64,000 bases of DNA from Idiomarina sp. (GTDB lineage Bacteria > Pseudomonadota > Gammaproteobacteria > Enterobacterales > Alteromonadaceae). The notes under the pieces are model-generated. The model was not told the DNA's origin and made no database searches. It was given only the letters and a program-made list of their open reading frames with translations. The position numbers and the translations under genes were made by a program. The stretch covers positions 1 to 64,000 of the forward strand of contig JAFIFH010000008.1 in the NCBI GenBank assembly GCA_020832105.1, read 5' to 3'. How positions within the stretch are numbered: position 1 is the stretch's first letter; the number at the start of each line of letters is the position of its first letter. Below are positions 1-10,897 of this stretch, piece by piece.

Positions 1-152
1 ATGGATTCATAGGTGCGCCGCCCCATCACAATGGGCTTCCCCATAGTGATAGCTTTAAAATGTTTCAACTCAGAGGGTAAATGCCATGGCATGCCATTGT
101 CTTTGCCAATAACGTTATCGGCAGCCATCGCCACCACCAGGCTAATATGCAT
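1..152 (-). CDS. folA: Dihydrofolate reductase, N-terminal fragment
   Basis: This is the first 50 codons of a dihydrofolate reductase that runs off the left edge of the window. DHFR reduces dihydrofolate to tetrahydrofolate with NADPH in the cytoplasm. Reading leftward from the ATG at 152, the protein begins MHISLVVAMAADNVIG and continues with MPWHLP and a VMGRRTYES segment, all hallmark DHFR positions (substrate pocket and NADPH-binding region). The start follows a GAGGGAG ribosome site. It lies downstream of obgE on the same strand, as is common in Alteromonadales, but a terminator separates the two, so it probably has its own promoter. The identity is firm; the rest of the gene is not visible. 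Confidence 0.9.
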   Translation of the reverse strand, partial: MHISLVVAMAADNVIGKDNGMPWHLPSELKHFKAITMGKPIVMGRRTYES

Positions 153-193
153 TGTTGCTCCCTCTTCATGGTTGTCGTGTATGCAGCATGTAT

Positions 194-220
194 AAAAAAG
201 CCGCTACCATGGCAGCGGCT
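194..220 (-). terminator. Rho-independent terminator after obgE
   Basis: A 7-bp perfect stem (199-205 with 214-220) and 8-nt loop are followed on the minus strand by six T residues (199 to 194). It lies 26 bp beyond the obgE stop and before the folA start, so it should end or attenuate obgE transcripts. Confidence 0.8.
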
Positions 221-245
221 CTTTAATGAATACGGTTAAGTATAC

Positions 246-1433
<1,188 letters not shown>

Positions 1434-1494
1434 TTAATATTAAAAACTGTATGCTCAACGAGCTGACATCTAACGGTCAGTCTGCAAAACAAAC

Positions 1495-1520
1495 AAAAAA
1501 CCCCGCGAAAAACGCGGGGT
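1495..1520 (-). terminator. Rho-independent terminator after rpmA
   Basis: Perfect 7-bp GC stem (1501-1507 with 1513-1519), AAAAA loop on the plus strand, and a run of T on the minus strand directly after the stem. It sits just beyond the rpmA stop and should end or attenuate the rplU-rpmA transcript before obgE. Confidence 0.85.
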
Positions 1521-1547
1521 CTTTGTTTCGCTATGTGAGCTTGTTAC

Positions 1548-1805
1548 TTATTCAGCAACGATGCTTACAAATTTGCGATTGTTCGGGCCTTTCACTGCAA
1601 ATGTTACTTTGCCGTCGGCTTTAGCGAACAAGGTGTGGTCACGACCAACACCAACATTGTCCCCAGCATGGAAACGAGTACCGCGCTGACGAACCAGGAT
1701 GTTACCTGCTAATACTGATTCACCACCATAACGCTTCACACCCAGACGTTTAGACTCTGAGTCGCGACCGTTCTTGGTTGAACCACCTGCCTTTTTATGT
1801 GCCAT
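1548..1805 (-). CDS. rpmA: 50S ribosomal protein L27
   Basis: An 85-residue L27, a component of the large ribosomal subunit near the peptidyl transferase centre. It starts [16 protein letters not shown] and contains the conserved RLGVKR and IVRQRGT blocks and the GRDHTLFA segment. Length matches the family. It follows rplU with a 16-bp gap on the same strand, so the two are one operon. The upstream sequence reads AAGGAGT, a strong ribosome binding site. Confidence 0.98.
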   Translation of the reverse strand: MAHKKAGGSTKNGRDSESKRLGVKRYGGESVLAGNILVRQRGTRFHAGDNVGVGRDHTLFAKADGKVTFAVKGPNNRKFVSIVAE

Positions 1806-1821
1806 GTGTCGTTACTCCTTA

Positions 1822-2133
1822 TTATGCGCCAAAACCAGTGATTTTCACTTCAGTGAACCACTGACGGTGGCCCATCTGAGTACGTGAGTGCTTACGACGA
1901 CGGAACTTAACAATGTTCACTTTGTCAGCACGACCATGGTTTACAACCTCAGCTGTAACCTTGCCACCTTTGATAAAAGGGGCACCAATTGTCACGTCAT
2001 CACCATTTGACACCATTAACACGTTGTCAAACTCAACAGTATCGCCGGTTGCAGCTTCTAGCTTTTCCAAGCGAACTACCTGGCCTTCAGCGACACGGTG
2101 TTGTTTACCGCCACTTTGGAAAACCGCGTACAT
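1822..2133 (-). CDS. rplU: 50S ribosomal protein L21
   Basis: Ribosomal protein L21, 103 residues, a 23S rRNA-binding protein of the large subunit. The start is set at the ATG at 2133, giving the canonical [15 protein letters not shown]-terminus; a GGAGAAG ribosome site lies just upstream, and an in-frame extension to 2166 would not match the family. The C-terminal block with [14 protein letters not shown] is the conserved rRNA-binding part. It is first gene of the rplU-rpmA operon and divergent from ispB, the classical proteobacterial arrangement. Confidence 0.97.
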   Translation of the reverse strand: MYAVFQSGGKQHRVAEGQVVRLEKLEAATGDTVEFDNVLMVSNGDDVTIGAPFIKGGKVTAEVVNHGRADKVNIVKFRRRKHSRTQMGHRQWFTEVKITGFGA

Positions 2134-2326
2134 AATTCTTCTCCACAGCCCAGTCAGGGCGCTCAAAACTCAATTCAGGGCGCGAATTTTACGCAAAACA
2201 AGCCGTTAACGCAAGGGCAAATTGGCAAAAAAACAAGCTTTTTCAAACTAACCACAGTAACACTGGCGAAATAGCAAAGATCCTGTAAAATCTGCGCCAA
2301 ATCGTGACTTTAGAGACCCTTAGAAG

Positions 2327-3301
2327 ATGATGGATCTTACGGCGATCAAACGCCTGTCTGATGCTGAAATGAATGCAGTCGACAAACTGATTATGCAGCA
2401 ACTGCAATCAGATGTCGCGCTGATTAACCAACTTGGCCTGTACATTATTAGCGCCGGTGGCAAGCGGCTGCGCCCACTGCTAGCGGTGCTCAGCGCTAAA
2501 GCACTGGGCTATCAAGGCCATCATCACCATACCCTTGCGGCAGTGGTCGAATTTATTCACACCTCGACGCTGCTTCACGACGATGTCGTCGATGAGTCCG
2601 ATATGCGCCGTGGCCGTGAAACGGCGAACGCCAAATTTGGCAATGAAGCCAGTGTGCTGGTCGGTGATTTTCTCTATTCCCGTGCATTTCAAATGATGGT
2701 GTCGATGGGGTCGATGCGGGTGATGGATATCCTGGCCGACGCCACCAATGTGATTGCCGAGGGTGAGGTCATGCAGTTAATGAATTGCAATGACCCGGAG
2801 ACCACCGAAGCGCGCTATTTCGCAGTCATTTACAGCAAAACCGCGCGCTTATTTGAAGCCGCGACCCAATTGGGTGCTGTCCTCGCCGATCAACCCACTG
2901 AAGTGGAAGAGGCTTTAGCCGCTTACGGCCGTCACCTTGGAACCGCCTTCCAGTTAGTTGACGACATTCTGGATTATACCGCTGATGTGGATACCATGGG
3001 CAAAGAAGTGGGCGATGATCTGGCGGAAGGCAAGCCGACGCTGCCATTGCTCTACGCCATGTGGCACAGCGATTCAGCCCAAGCTAAGGTGATTCGTGAG
3101 GCCATCGAGAAAGGCGGCCAGCGCGATAAACTTGAGCAAGTGATGCAAACCATGCGCGATACCGGGGCTATCGAGTATGCGCAGAATAAAGCGGTGGAAG
3201 AAACTAAAAAGGCCATTGCTGCGCTCAGCTTGTTGCCAGAGTCTGAGTACAAAAATGCATTAGCTGCGCTTGCCCAGATTGCCGTCAAGCGGGTGGCCTG
3301 A
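2327..3301 (+). CDS. ispB: Octaprenyl diphosphate synthase
   Basis: Trans-polyprenyl diphosphate synthase of 324 residues (E. coli IspB has 323). It condenses isopentenyl diphosphate onto farnesyl diphosphate to build the ubiquinone side chain, probably C40. The first aspartate-rich motif DDVVD is at 85-89 and the second, DDILD, at 212-216; GGKRLRP near 44-50 is the conserved substrate-binding block. Two adjacent ATG codons (2327 and 2330) are possible starts and the ribosome site is weak. It is divergent from rplU across a 190-bp region that must hold both promoters. Side-chain length is inferred from the family, not visible in the sequence. Confidence 0.93.
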   Translation: MMDLTAIKRLSDAEMNAVDKLIMQQLQSDVALINQLGLYIISAGGKRLRPLLAVLSAKALGYQGHHHHTLAAVVEFIHTSTLLHDDVVDESDMRRGRETANAKFGNEASVLVGDFLYSRAFQMMVSMGSMRVMDILADATNVIAEGEVMQLMNCNDPETTEARYFAVIYSKTARLFEAATQLGAVLADQPTEVEEALAAYGRHLGTAFQLVDDILDYTADVDTMGKEVGDDLAEGKPTLPLLYAMWHSDSAQAKVIREAIEKGGQRDKLEQVMQTMRDTGAIEYAQNKAVEETKKAIAALSLLPESEYKNALAALAQIAVKRVA

Positions 3302-3684
3302 TTGGCTTAAATACTTGCAGGCTACATAGCGTTACTTGAGCGTAATACCGTAATTATCAAGCGCCCCTGATATCCGGTAGATACAAACTTTCCTCCTTTC
3401 TGTATAGCCTGCGCTCTTTTTTGCATTAATTAAATTAGGTCTAAATTTTTTAGCCTGTGGTTAACCGGAGTAGTCAAATCAGGCCACTTCATAGGCAAGC
3501 ACCTACTTTAAAAGCACTGGCGGTATAGTAACTACTAACCTGAACAATCCTTTCTATTTTTCTCACATATATTTTTGTAACCAAATATGTCCGCAGTATT
3601 ATTAGCTTCGCATTTAACCATTTGATTGCCACCCAAAACGTACTAATATTGGCCAGATAATTATAACTATGCTCAGGGAAATGC
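3302..3684. other. Intergenic region between ispB and the propeller-GGDEF-EAL gene
   Basis: 383 bp, AT-rich in its right half. I see no convincing gene: a minus-strand frame across 3489-3743 has no ribosome site and overlaps the start of the next gene. There is no clear intrinsic terminator after ispB. The only signal I can support is the sigma70-like promoter at 3622-3649. Confidence 0.5.
3622..3649 (+). promoter_or_regulatory. Candidate sigma70 promoter for the 3685 sensor gene
   Basis: TTGATT (3622-3627) and TAATAT (3644-3649) are separated by 16 bp and lie 35 bp upstream of the ATG at 3685. An AGGG ribosome site precedes the ATG. Found by eye; other AT-rich hexamers nearby could serve instead. 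Confidence 0.4.
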
Positions 3685-6600
3685 ATGCGGTTAATTGCAC
3701 CAGGGATCATTCTGAGCTTGCTGTGTTGTCTGTTTATCTCCATAGCTGATGCGAGCCAGGCAGAGTCAGGTCAAAGCTTAAGAATCGACCAATTTTCCGT
3801 TCATAACGGACTCTCTCAAAACTCTATTACCGGCATGCTTAAAGATGCCGACGGTTTTCTATGGATTGCCACCGGCGCCGGCTTGAATCGTTTTGACGGC
3901 CACCAGTTCCAGTTGGTCAAGGGGCCTGAAGGGGTCTTTGAAAGCAAATACATTTCCATGCTCACACAAACCTCAGATGGCTTGATCTGGGTTGCCATAC
4001 CCAATGCAGGTATCTACAGCTTAACCCCGGGGCACGCCCAGTTTGTCCAACGTGTAGAAGAGGAGTTACATGATGAATGGTGGTTTGCCGAAACCACTAA
4101 TATCTTTTTGCATCAGGGTCAATATTATTTTACTAATGATAACTCACTGCGTCGCCTCGACCCGACCACCAATGAAGTGACCCTCCTATATGAAGTAGAG
4201 CAGGAAAGCGAAAGCTATTACGATATCGTTCGCCATGCGTATCCTGAGCAGGAGTTTATTTTTATTGCCACCTCCGCCGGGCTTGAGGCCTATAACCTGA
4301 ATACCGGGCGGGTCACCGAGATTGACCACCTCGGCGGCGAGCAGGGCAATGTTAACCAGATCAACACCAAGTACCTGTTACCTCATGATGGTGAGCTGTT
4401 GATAGCCACCGTTCAGGGTCTATATGGCATAGATATCGATGACCTGGTACATAGCCTGCGTGAAGGAGTGGAAGCGCCGCACGCAAACACTTACGACCCG
4501 GACCTGAATATCTGGCAGATGGTTCATCAGGACGACCAGGTATTACTCGCCACCCAGACCGGGCTGCATACCATCGCGCCGCAAGCCAGTTCACCCTCGC
4601 TAAAACTGAAGTTTTCTGATTCTGACTTACCGGTTTTCGATAATAGTATTCACCATGTGGGCGTGGATGATGACAATAATATCTGGTTAGGCACCCCTTT
4701 TAATGGCCTCTTCCAATGGCGTCCGGAGACTAAACGCTTTACCACTATAGCCAAGGGCATGGGCGCCTATCCAAAACTTAGCAATAATCAGGTTTGGGCG
4801 ATCGCTCAGGACACTGCAGAAAGGCTATGGGTAGGCACGCAAAATGGTCTTAACCTGATTGATTGGACCCAGCAAACGCATCAGCATGAGATCTTTCTTA
4901 CCACCGAGGACGATTCTGCCTACTACCATGAAGGTGTTGTCTACGATATTTTCCCCGACCCCCATGACGCGGACATTATCTGGCTATATCAGTCAGATTA
5001 TATGTTTGAGTTCAAAGTCAGCACCGGGGTGGCAACACCGCTTGCCGAGCTGGTCGATAACACAGACGACCAAACCTTGTTAGCTGAGGGGTTTTTCTGG
5101 AGCTACCAGCTCATTGATGAGCGGATATGGTTTGCCGACGCTGCGGGTATCTATGCCTTTGATACCCAGTCCAGAACGCTCCACCACTACACCGAATTTA
5201 GTGACAAAGAGTTTGACCTGATGAACCTCTACACATTTATTGGGACGGCACCAGGTCAATCCAACCAACTGTTGCTCGGGCTCGCCAGTGAGGTCTGGCT
5301 GTATGACTTCACCAGCGGTGAGGTGGAACGCCTGTATCGCCATGAGCCGTTCCACCGCTATGCAGACATCTATGTAGAAAGTATGGTGGAGGATGACCAG
5401 GGTAGGCTTTGGTTGAGTATGATGGGGGTAGGTTTACTGGTCTTCGATACCGACAGCCTTGAGCACCTGTTTACCCTTGGCTTAGCAGAAGGTCTGCCAA
5501 CGCGAGACATGTATCAGGGCCGCCTCGACGCGAATGGTTACCTTTGGTTTAGCTCAATGGCCGGGCTATTACGCCTGAATACCACCACTTATCACGTGGA
5601 GCGCTTTACCTACCGCGAAGGCACCAGTAGCAACGAATTCAATTACAACGCCAGCGTTAGTCTCACCGATGGTCGTTTTGCCTATGGTTCAATGCGTGGC
5701 ATTACCCTGTTTGATCCGCTGCATCTTGAACCCACCCAGCGCCAGCTGCGCACGCGCATTTCAGCGATTAATTACATCACCACTGGCGAACGGCTGCCCT
5801 TACCCTTGCAGGATCTAAGTGGCCAGTCTGTGCAATTGCCCCATGACAGCCGTGGTATCCGGGTCGAAGTGTCAACTTCCAGCCTGGATCGGCCCTATGA
5901 AGTACGTTACCACTATCAGCTATCCGGACCTGAATCTCTCAATATCGAATCAAGTCGCGAAACCAGTATTTCGTTTCCACGTCTACGCCCCGGCAACTAC
6001 AACCTGCAAATCACAGCCATTGACCCGCGTACCGGCACACGCGGTTCGCCCGCCGTGGTTGCGATCAAAGTTGATTATCATCCATTACTGTCGCCATTGG
6101 CGCTGCTGATATATGTCTTTTTAATTTTATTACTACTCGCGATACTACTCCGTTATCGTCACCAACAGCATCAGCGCCTGCTGCAAAGTAAACTGCGTGC
6201 AGAACGCAGCGAAGAACGTCTTAGTCTGGCCGTTAGCGCTACTCAAAGCGGGATCTGGGACTGGCACCGACAACACGACCGGGTATTTGATACGCGCTTG
6301 CAAGATGATCTGGGTTACTCCGAGCTGACCGACGACCTCGACATGGCCTTACTAAGGGGCTATGTACACTACCGCGACCTGCCCCAGGTAAATGCACTTT
6401 GGCAGGCCATGTTGAGTGGTGAGCGTGATAATTTCAATTGCACTTATCGAATGCGCCATGCCGATGGCTCCTGGCTGTGGTATCACGACATTGGCCATGT
6501 CACCCGCCGTAATCAGCACGGTGAGCCCGAGCGCGTTACCGGTGTGTTCCAGAATATTACTCTGGCGCGCTCCACAGAAGAAAAAGCGATGTTGTTTGGG

Positions 6601-8277
6601 CAGGCCTTTGAGCAGACTCAGGATTGGGTCTTACTACTTAATTCAGAGCAGTTGCCGATGACCGCTAACCGCGCATTTTGTCAGGCAGCGGGCATTGACG
6701 AGAGCAACCTCACCGATTTCGAATTCACTAATATGACCCAGGAGCGGTTATATTTTTACCGCGATATCTTACTAGACCTGCAACCTGGCGAGCAATGGCG
6801 CGGGGAAGATGTAGTCAGCATGGTGAACCGCGCGTCGGTACCAGTATTGATGAACATCAGCGCAGTGGCAGACCCACTGACGGGTAGTCGAGCCTATGTT
6901 ATCGTGATGACTGACATCAGTGCGCAAAAAGCAGCAGAGCAGCAGTTGCGTAAGTTAGCTAATTACGACGCCTTAACCGGCCTACCAAATCGTGTACTGC
7001 TGAATCAAGAGCTTGATCAACTGCTACAGCAGGCGGTCATTGAGCCAACCAACCAGATCGGCTTAATGTTTATGGATCTCGATCGGTTTAAACAAATCAA
7101 CGATTCACTAGGTCACAGTGTTGGTGACAGCCTGCTGTGTATCATTGCCGAACGAGTGAAAGGCTGCGTGCGCGGTGACGACACCGTAGCCCGGTTAGGT
7201 GGTGACGAATTTATTATCCTGATGCAGGCGCCGAATGAGAGCGCCATTCGCGAAACCGCAGAGCGTGTTCTGCAGGCAGTCAATGAACCTCTGGTCATTG
7301 ATAAAAACCATATCCGGGTGTCTCCCAGTATTGGTATTGCCCTGTATCCACAACATGGCAATAATCGCGACGAGCTTCTTAAGCATGCGGACGTCGCTAT
7401 GTATGAAGCAAAAGACAGCGGCCGCAACCGTTACCGTATGTTCCGCGCAGAGATGGATACCAGAGTGCGCGAGAGACTGAACCTGGAACTGGAGCTTAAA
7501 CAGGCGGTGAGCCGCGGTGATCTGCGCAATGCCTACCAGCCAATTATCAATGCAGCGCACAAAGAGTGCGTGGGGGTCGAGCTACTGTTACGCTGGACGC
7601 TGAATGATAATCATATTAGCCCTGATGTGTTTATTCCCCTGGCTGAAGACCTTGGGCTGATTGTTCACATCACCGAGCAGGCCATGCGCGAAGCGTTGGC
7701 TGATTTGAAGCGGTTACGGGAATACCAGCCAACCATGTACCTTTCGGTGAATCTTTCCGTACGTCACCTTGATTACGATTCACTGCCGGAGCACGTTAGC
7801 GACCTGCTTGAGGAGTTTGACTTACCCGCTTCAGCGCTTCGCTTTGAGCTCACTGAAGGTATCTTAATTGAAGAGACCGTTCGCGCTGGTGCCATCATGC
7901 ACCAGCTGCGTGAGCTAGGCATTCAGTTGATGCTTGATGATTTCGGCACCGGCTATTCATCATTACGTTACCTCAAAGACTTCCCGCTCAGCGTAATTAA
8001 GATAGACCGCGGTTTTACTGCTGATATCGGCTGTGATAAGTCGGATGAGGCGATCATCGAGTCGATCTTGGCCATGGCCACTAACCTGGACAAGGTGTGT
8101 GTTGCTGAAGGCGTAGAAACGGACGCACAGCGCAAGTGGTTATTAACCCGGGGTTGTTTCCTGATGCAGGGTTACCTGTTTTCACCGGCTAAACCAATCA
8201 CAGATTTGTTGGCTTGGTTAGCGAAGTATAATCAGCCTGAGATACATCTGGTCAATAAAAAACGCCGGGGTAATTAA
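3685..8277 (+). CDS. Periplasmic two-component-type propeller sensor with PAS-PAS-GGDEF-EAL output
   Basis: A 1530-residue inner-membrane sensor for cyclic-di-GMP metabolism. A signal peptide (about 1-26) leads into a long periplasmic part of Reg_prop beta-propeller repeats (recurrent G-LW-G/WIAT-GLNRFD motifs) ending in a Y_Y_Y-type domain near 700-790. One membrane helix lies at about 805-828. Inside follow two PAS domains (about 845-960 and 970-1085), GGDEF (about 1090-1255; intact GGDEF at 1172-1176) and EAL (about 1270-1515). An RGDD inhibitory site lies five residues before GGDEF. The EAL motif reads ELL at 1299-1301, with the metal-binding Glu kept; DDFGTGYSS and AEGVE motifs are intact. 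Both cyclase and phosphodiesterase activity are therefore possible. The ligand is unknown; such propellers often sense polysaccharide fragments. The gene stands alone. Confidence 0.9.
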   Translation: MRLIAPGIILSLLCCLFISIADASQAESGQSLRIDQFSVHNGLSQNSITGMLKDADGFLWIATGAGLNRFDGHQFQLVKGPEGVFESKYISMLTQTSDGLIWVAIPNAGIYSLTPGHAQFVQRVEEELHDEWWFAETTNIFLHQGQYYFTNDNSLRRLDPTTNEVTLLYEVEQESESYYDIVRHAYPEQEFIFIATSAGLEAYNLNTGRVTEIDHLGGEQGNVNQINTKYLLPHDGELLIATVQGLYGIDIDDLVHSLREGVEAPHANTYDPDLNIWQMVHQDDQVLLATQTGLHTIAPQASSPSLKLKFSDSDLPVFDNSIHHVGVDDDNNIWLGTPFNGLFQWRPETKRFTTIAKGMGAYPKLSNNQVWAIAQDTAERLWVGTQNGLNLIDWTQQTHQHEIFLTTEDDSAYYHEGVVYDIFPDPHDADIIWLYQSDYMFEFKVSTGVATPLAELVDNTDDQTLLAEGFFWSYQLIDERIWFADAAGIYAFDTQSRTLHHYTEFSDKEFDLMNLYTFIGTAPGQSNQLLLGLASEVWLYDFTSGEVERLYRHEPFHRYADIYVESMVEDDQGRLWLSMMGVGLLVFDTDSLEHLFTLGLAEGLPTRDMYQGRLDANGYLWFSSMAGLLRLNTTTYHVERFTYREGTSSNEFNYNASVSLTDGRFAYGSMRGITLFDPLHLEPTQRQLRTRISAINYITTGERLPLPLQDLSGQSVQLPHDSRGIRVEVSTSSLDRPYEVRYHYQLSGPESLNIESSRETSISFPRLRPGNYNLQITAIDPRTGTRGSPAVVAIKVDYHPLLSPLALLIYVFLILLLLAILLRYRHQQHQRLLQSKLRAERSEERLSLAVSATQSGIWDWHRQHDRVFDTRLQDDLGYSELTDDLDMALLRGYVHYRDLPQVNALWQAMLSGERDNFNCTYRMRHADGSWLWYHDIGHVTRRNQHGEPERVTGVFQNITLARSTEEKAMLFGQAFEQTQDWVLLLNSEQLPMTANRAFCQAAGIDESNLTDFEFTNMTQERLYFYRDILLDLQPGEQWRGEDVVSMVNRASVPVLMNISAVADPLTGSRAYVIVMTDISAQKAAEQQLRKLANYDALTGLPNRVLLNQELDQLLQQAVIEPTNQIGLMFMDLDRFKQINDSLGHSVGDSLLCIIAERVKGCVRGDDTVARLGGDEFIILMQAPNESAIRETAERVLQAVNEPLVIDKNHIRVSPSIGIALYPQHGNNRDELLKHADVAMYEAKDSGRNRYRMFRAEMDTRVRERLNLELELKQAVSRGDLRNAYQPIINAAHKECVGVELLLRWTLNDNHISPDVFIPLAEDLGLIVHITEQAMREALADLKRLREYQPTMYLSVNLSVRHLDYDSLPEHVSDLLEEFDLPASALRFELTEGILIEETVRAGAIMHQLRELGIQLMLDDFGTGYSSLRYLKDFPLSVIKIDRGFTADIGCDKSDEAIIESILAMATNLDKVCVAEGVETDAQRKWLLTRGCFLMQGYLFSPAKPITDLLAWLAKYNQPEIHLVNKKRRGN

Positions 8278-8287
8278 CCCCGGCGTT
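8256..8287 (-). terminator. Intrinsic terminator of mdh, overlapping the 3' end of the sensor gene
   Basis: A perfect 10-bp stem (8261-8270 with 8278-8287) with a 7-nt loop. On the minus strand it is followed by a T-rich tract, so it terminates mdh. The plus-strand stop codon of the sensor gene (8275-8277) lies in the loop, so the hairpin also overlaps the end of that coding sequence. Confidence 0.8.
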
Positions 8288-8329
8288 CTCATATGGATGC
8301 TGCTGTAGGTACACAGCACGCAGGCAAGC

Positions 8330-9265
8330 TTACTGGTTAGCGAACTCAATACCAGTCTGGATATCGCCTCTCAGGCCATCCAGCATGTCAGCTTTAGCCT
8401 TGGCTTCATACTCACTTAACTGACCGTATGGCAGGACTTCAACCACACCGTCTGTTCCCAGGCGCACTGCTTGGGCAAAAAACTGTGCATCAGAACCGTC
8501 GCCTTCTACATATGCATACTCAGTGACCGCTTCACCCTGTAAGGCTTTCGCCAGTGATAAGCAAAAACGTGCCGCTGCCTGACCCATTGAAAGGGTTGCA
8601 GAACCGCCACCTGCCTTTGCTTCGACCACTTCAGTACCCGCGTTTTGAATGCGGTGAGTCAGCTGCGCAATCTCTTCATCAGAGAACGCCACGCCCTCAA
8701 CCTGTGACAGCAATGGCAGGATAGTGGTACCACTGTGGCCACCAATCACTGGAACGTGTACATTTGCAGGGTTCAGGTCTTTCAGTTCGGCAACAAAGGT
8801 TTCAGCACGAATCACGTCAAGCGTGGTCACACCAAACAGTTTGTTCTTGTCGTAAACACCCTTCTGCTTTAACACTTCAGCGGCAATAGCAACGGTCGTG
8901 TTAACCGGGTTAGTGATAATACCGATACATGCTTTCGGGCAGTTATCTGCACAGGCACCTACCAGGTTCTTGATGATGCCGGCATTCATGTTAAACAGAT
9001 CAGAGCGGTCCATGCCTGGCTTGCGTGGCACGCCAGCGGGAATCAACACGATATCCGCACCGTGCAGAGCAGTATCAAGATCGTCCTTGCCATAGCCTTT
9101 CACGTTTACAGCAGTTGGAATGTGGCTTAAGTCTACCGCAACCCCGGGAGTCACTGGTGCGAGATCGAACAGAGCCAAGTCGGTGCCAGCTGGTAGCTGG
9201 GTCTTCAATAATAAAGATAACGCCTGACCAATACCACCCGCGGCGCCTAACACTGCTACTTTCAT
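8330..9265 (-). CDS. mdh: Malate dehydrogenase (NAD)
   Basis: TCA-cycle malate dehydrogenase, 311 residues (E. coli 312), interconverting malate and oxaloacetate. The Rossmann motif GAAGGIGQ is at 7-14, substrate-binding arginines occur in RKPGMDR, TNPVN is present, and the catalytic His lies in IGGHSG near 177. The start is placed at the ATG at 9265 ([10 protein letters not shown]), after a GGAG site; a four-residue extension upstream is not family-like. The gene is divergent from argR, the arrangement seen in Shewanella and relatives. Confidence 0.97.
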   Translation of the reverse strand: MKVAVLGAAGGIGQALSLLLKTQLPAGTDLALFDLAPVTPGVAVDLSHIPTAVNVKGYGKDDLDTALHGADIVLIPAGVPRKPGMDRSDLFNMNAGIIKNLVGACADNCPKACIGIITNPVNTTVAIAAEVLKQKGVYDKNKLFGVTTLDVIRAETFVAELKDLNPANVHVPVIGGHSGTTILPLLSQVEGVAFSDEEIAQLTHRIQNAGTEVVEAKAGGGSATLSMGQAAARFCLSLAKALQGEAVTEYAYVEGDGSDAQFFAQAVRLGTDGVVEVLPYGQLSEYEAKAKADMLDGLRGDIQTGIEFANQ

Positions 9266-9411
9266 GATGTACTCCATTTAGCTCATATTTGAGAGGGTAA
9301 AACCTTACTGGATCAGGCGTCAAAAAACAACCACGAGACACGCTTTACTAGGCCTTTGAGGTCTTCTCGGGTACACTTATCGACTAAAGTTTAACGAGGC
9401 GACCGCGCAAC

Positions 9412-9876
9412 ATGACCAGTCCCCAGCAAGACCAGCTAACCGAACAATTTAAGGCGCTCTTGAAAGAAGAACGCTACGGTTCCCAAACCACTATTGTCGA
9501 TGAATTAAAAGCCCAGGGCTTTACCAATATCAGTCAGTCCAAGGTGTCGCGGATGCTGAGTAAATATGGCGCGGTTCGCACCCGCAATGCGAAGCAGGAA
9601 ATGGTCTATTGCCTGCCTGCGGAACTTAGTGTGCCCTCCGCACGAAGCCCGGTGCGCCAGTTGGTGCTGGAAATAGAGCACAATGATGTGATGGTGATCA
9701 TTCGTACGTCACCAGGCGCAGCACAGCTGATCGCGCGCCTGCTGGATTCGGTAGGCCGTAAAGAAGGTGTGCTTGGTACGATTGCTGGTGACGACACCAT
9801 TTTTATTGCGCCCGTTAAAGTGTCGCAAATCGATTTTACCTTGCAAAAGGTCCGCGAGCTTTTCGCCAGGGTCTAA
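9412..9876 (+). CDS. argR: Arginine repressor
   Basis: ArgR, 154 residues, the arginine-dependent repressor of arginine biosynthesis. The N-terminal winged helix includes [13 protein letters not shown], the DNA-reading helix, and the C-terminal oligomerization and arginine-binding domain includes [13 protein letters not shown]. It is divergent from mdh. I looked for ARG boxes in the 146-bp divergent region and found no convincing pair; a CTCA-N4-TGAG inverted repeat at 9282-9293 is the only symmetric element. Its last four bases overlap the end of the converging peroxidase-like gene. Confidence 0.95.
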   Translation: MTSPQQDQLTEQFKALLKEERYGSQTTIVDELKAQGFTNISQSKVSRMLSKYGAVRTRNAKQEMVYCLPAELSVPSARSPVRQLVLEIEHNDVMVIIRTSPGAAQLIARLLDSVGRKEGVLGTIAGDDTIFIAPVKVSQIDFTLQKVRELFARV

Positions 9877-10811
9877 CGCCTTTGCTGATCAACCTGGGTT
9901 TTGTACTCGGCGGTCAGGCTGTGGAACCAATACTCAGGTGGCGCAAAAAAAGCACCGCTCATGGCATTGCTTTGGTAGTCCAGCAGCGGATCGCTAAAAC
10001 CTTCTTCATCTTCTTCCATGCGCTGGCGTAAGAAATCTGTCAGCGCCTCGGCACTTTGACTCCATAGTAAATCCAGGTGACCCTGTTCACGCATACTTGC
10101 ACTGGGCATTTGCTGCCATAACACCCGCGGTTGTGCGGCCTGCTCAGTTTTGTCTGCATGGCTTGGCAAGGGTGTTGTGATTCTCTCACCCCCCATTTTA
10201 CGCCTACCGACAATCTGTTCCTGCTGCTCAACGCTCAGGCTCTGCCAACGTTCCACATCCAGCAAGTAATGCTGGATAAAGAGATGCGCCCCACGATGCC
10301 ATAACGGTTCATCCGGCTCATCGAGCAAGCTTAGCTGTTCACGCTTGCGCCCATGTACGGCCCCCGGTACACAACGAAAACCTAGCAGACTGCGGTTATC
10401 CAAATAATGAAAAAGGTTATGTTCGGCAGCAAGCTCAAGATCATCACCAAACCATTCCATCAGCACCCGTCCGGCGAAAAAGTTCGCATCAGCCCGGTCA
10501 GAGCGAATCACAAAAGCGAGGTCGAAGGGGTGTGCGGTGACGCTATGAATGGTATTGTTAAAGCGTGGAAAAGCGCTCAGCCCGGGAGGCTTTTGAGCAC
10601 AACCCAGGCGCTCCCACCCCCGCGCACTCACTGCGGTGACCACAGTTAATAACGCCTCAGAAAAACGACTATCCAGACTTTTGACTAAGGACGGTATACG
10701 TGCCAGCTTCAGGCGCGCCGACGCGAAGTGACTGTTACGCAACTGACATAGCAAAACCAGCCCATGCAAACTGGACTCTGCGCAAACCCCTGACTGTGGT
10801 CGAGCGACCAT
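9873..10811 (-). CDS. DyP-type peroxidase homologue with altered active site
   Basis: A 312-residue protein with the overall pattern of bacterial dye-decolorizing (heme) peroxidases of the YfeX type: PQSG near the N-terminus, a LLGF block at 142-145, the [17 protein letters not shown] segment, SHADKTE and a C-terminal DPLLDYQ...GAFFAPP block. His218 (SHADKTE) fits the heme-ligating histidine. The signature usually read as GFxDGT is GFRCVPG here (144-150), so the distal catalytic Asp is replaced, apparently by Cys147; the distal Arg position before MP is apparently Trp232. It may bind heme without normal peroxidase chemistry. No frameshift restoring the motif is visible. Start ATG follows AGGGA. 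Confidence 0.7.
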   Translation of the reverse strand: MVARPQSGVCAESSLHGLVLLCQLRNSHFASARLKLARIPSLVKSLDSRFSEALLTVVTAVSARGWERLGCAQKPPGLSAFPRFNNTIHSVTAHPFDLAFVIRSDRADANFFAGRVLMEWFGDDLELAAEHNLFHYLDNRSLLGFRCVPGAVHGRKREQLSLLDEPDEPLWHRGAHLFIQHYLLDVERWQSLSVEQQEQIVGRRKMGGERITTPLPSHADKTEQAAQPRVLWQQMPSASMREQGHLDLLWSQSAEALTDFLRQRMEEDEEGFSDPLLDYQSNAMSGAFFAPPEYWFHSLTAEYKTQVDQQRR

Positions 10812-10897
10812 GATGCGTCCCTATTTTTTATTATTTTTATAGTATAGAAAGTATTTACTGGTTTGTTGCAATTACTTTGCGTAGCTATGTTCGAGCC

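Noticed and set aside
13-195. Plus-strand open frame at the left edge
   Set aside because: It is the antisense shadow of the folA fragment.
3489-3743. Minus-strand open frame of 84 codons upstream of the sensor gene
   Set aside because: No ribosome site, odd composition, overlaps the start and signal peptide of a well-supported gene.
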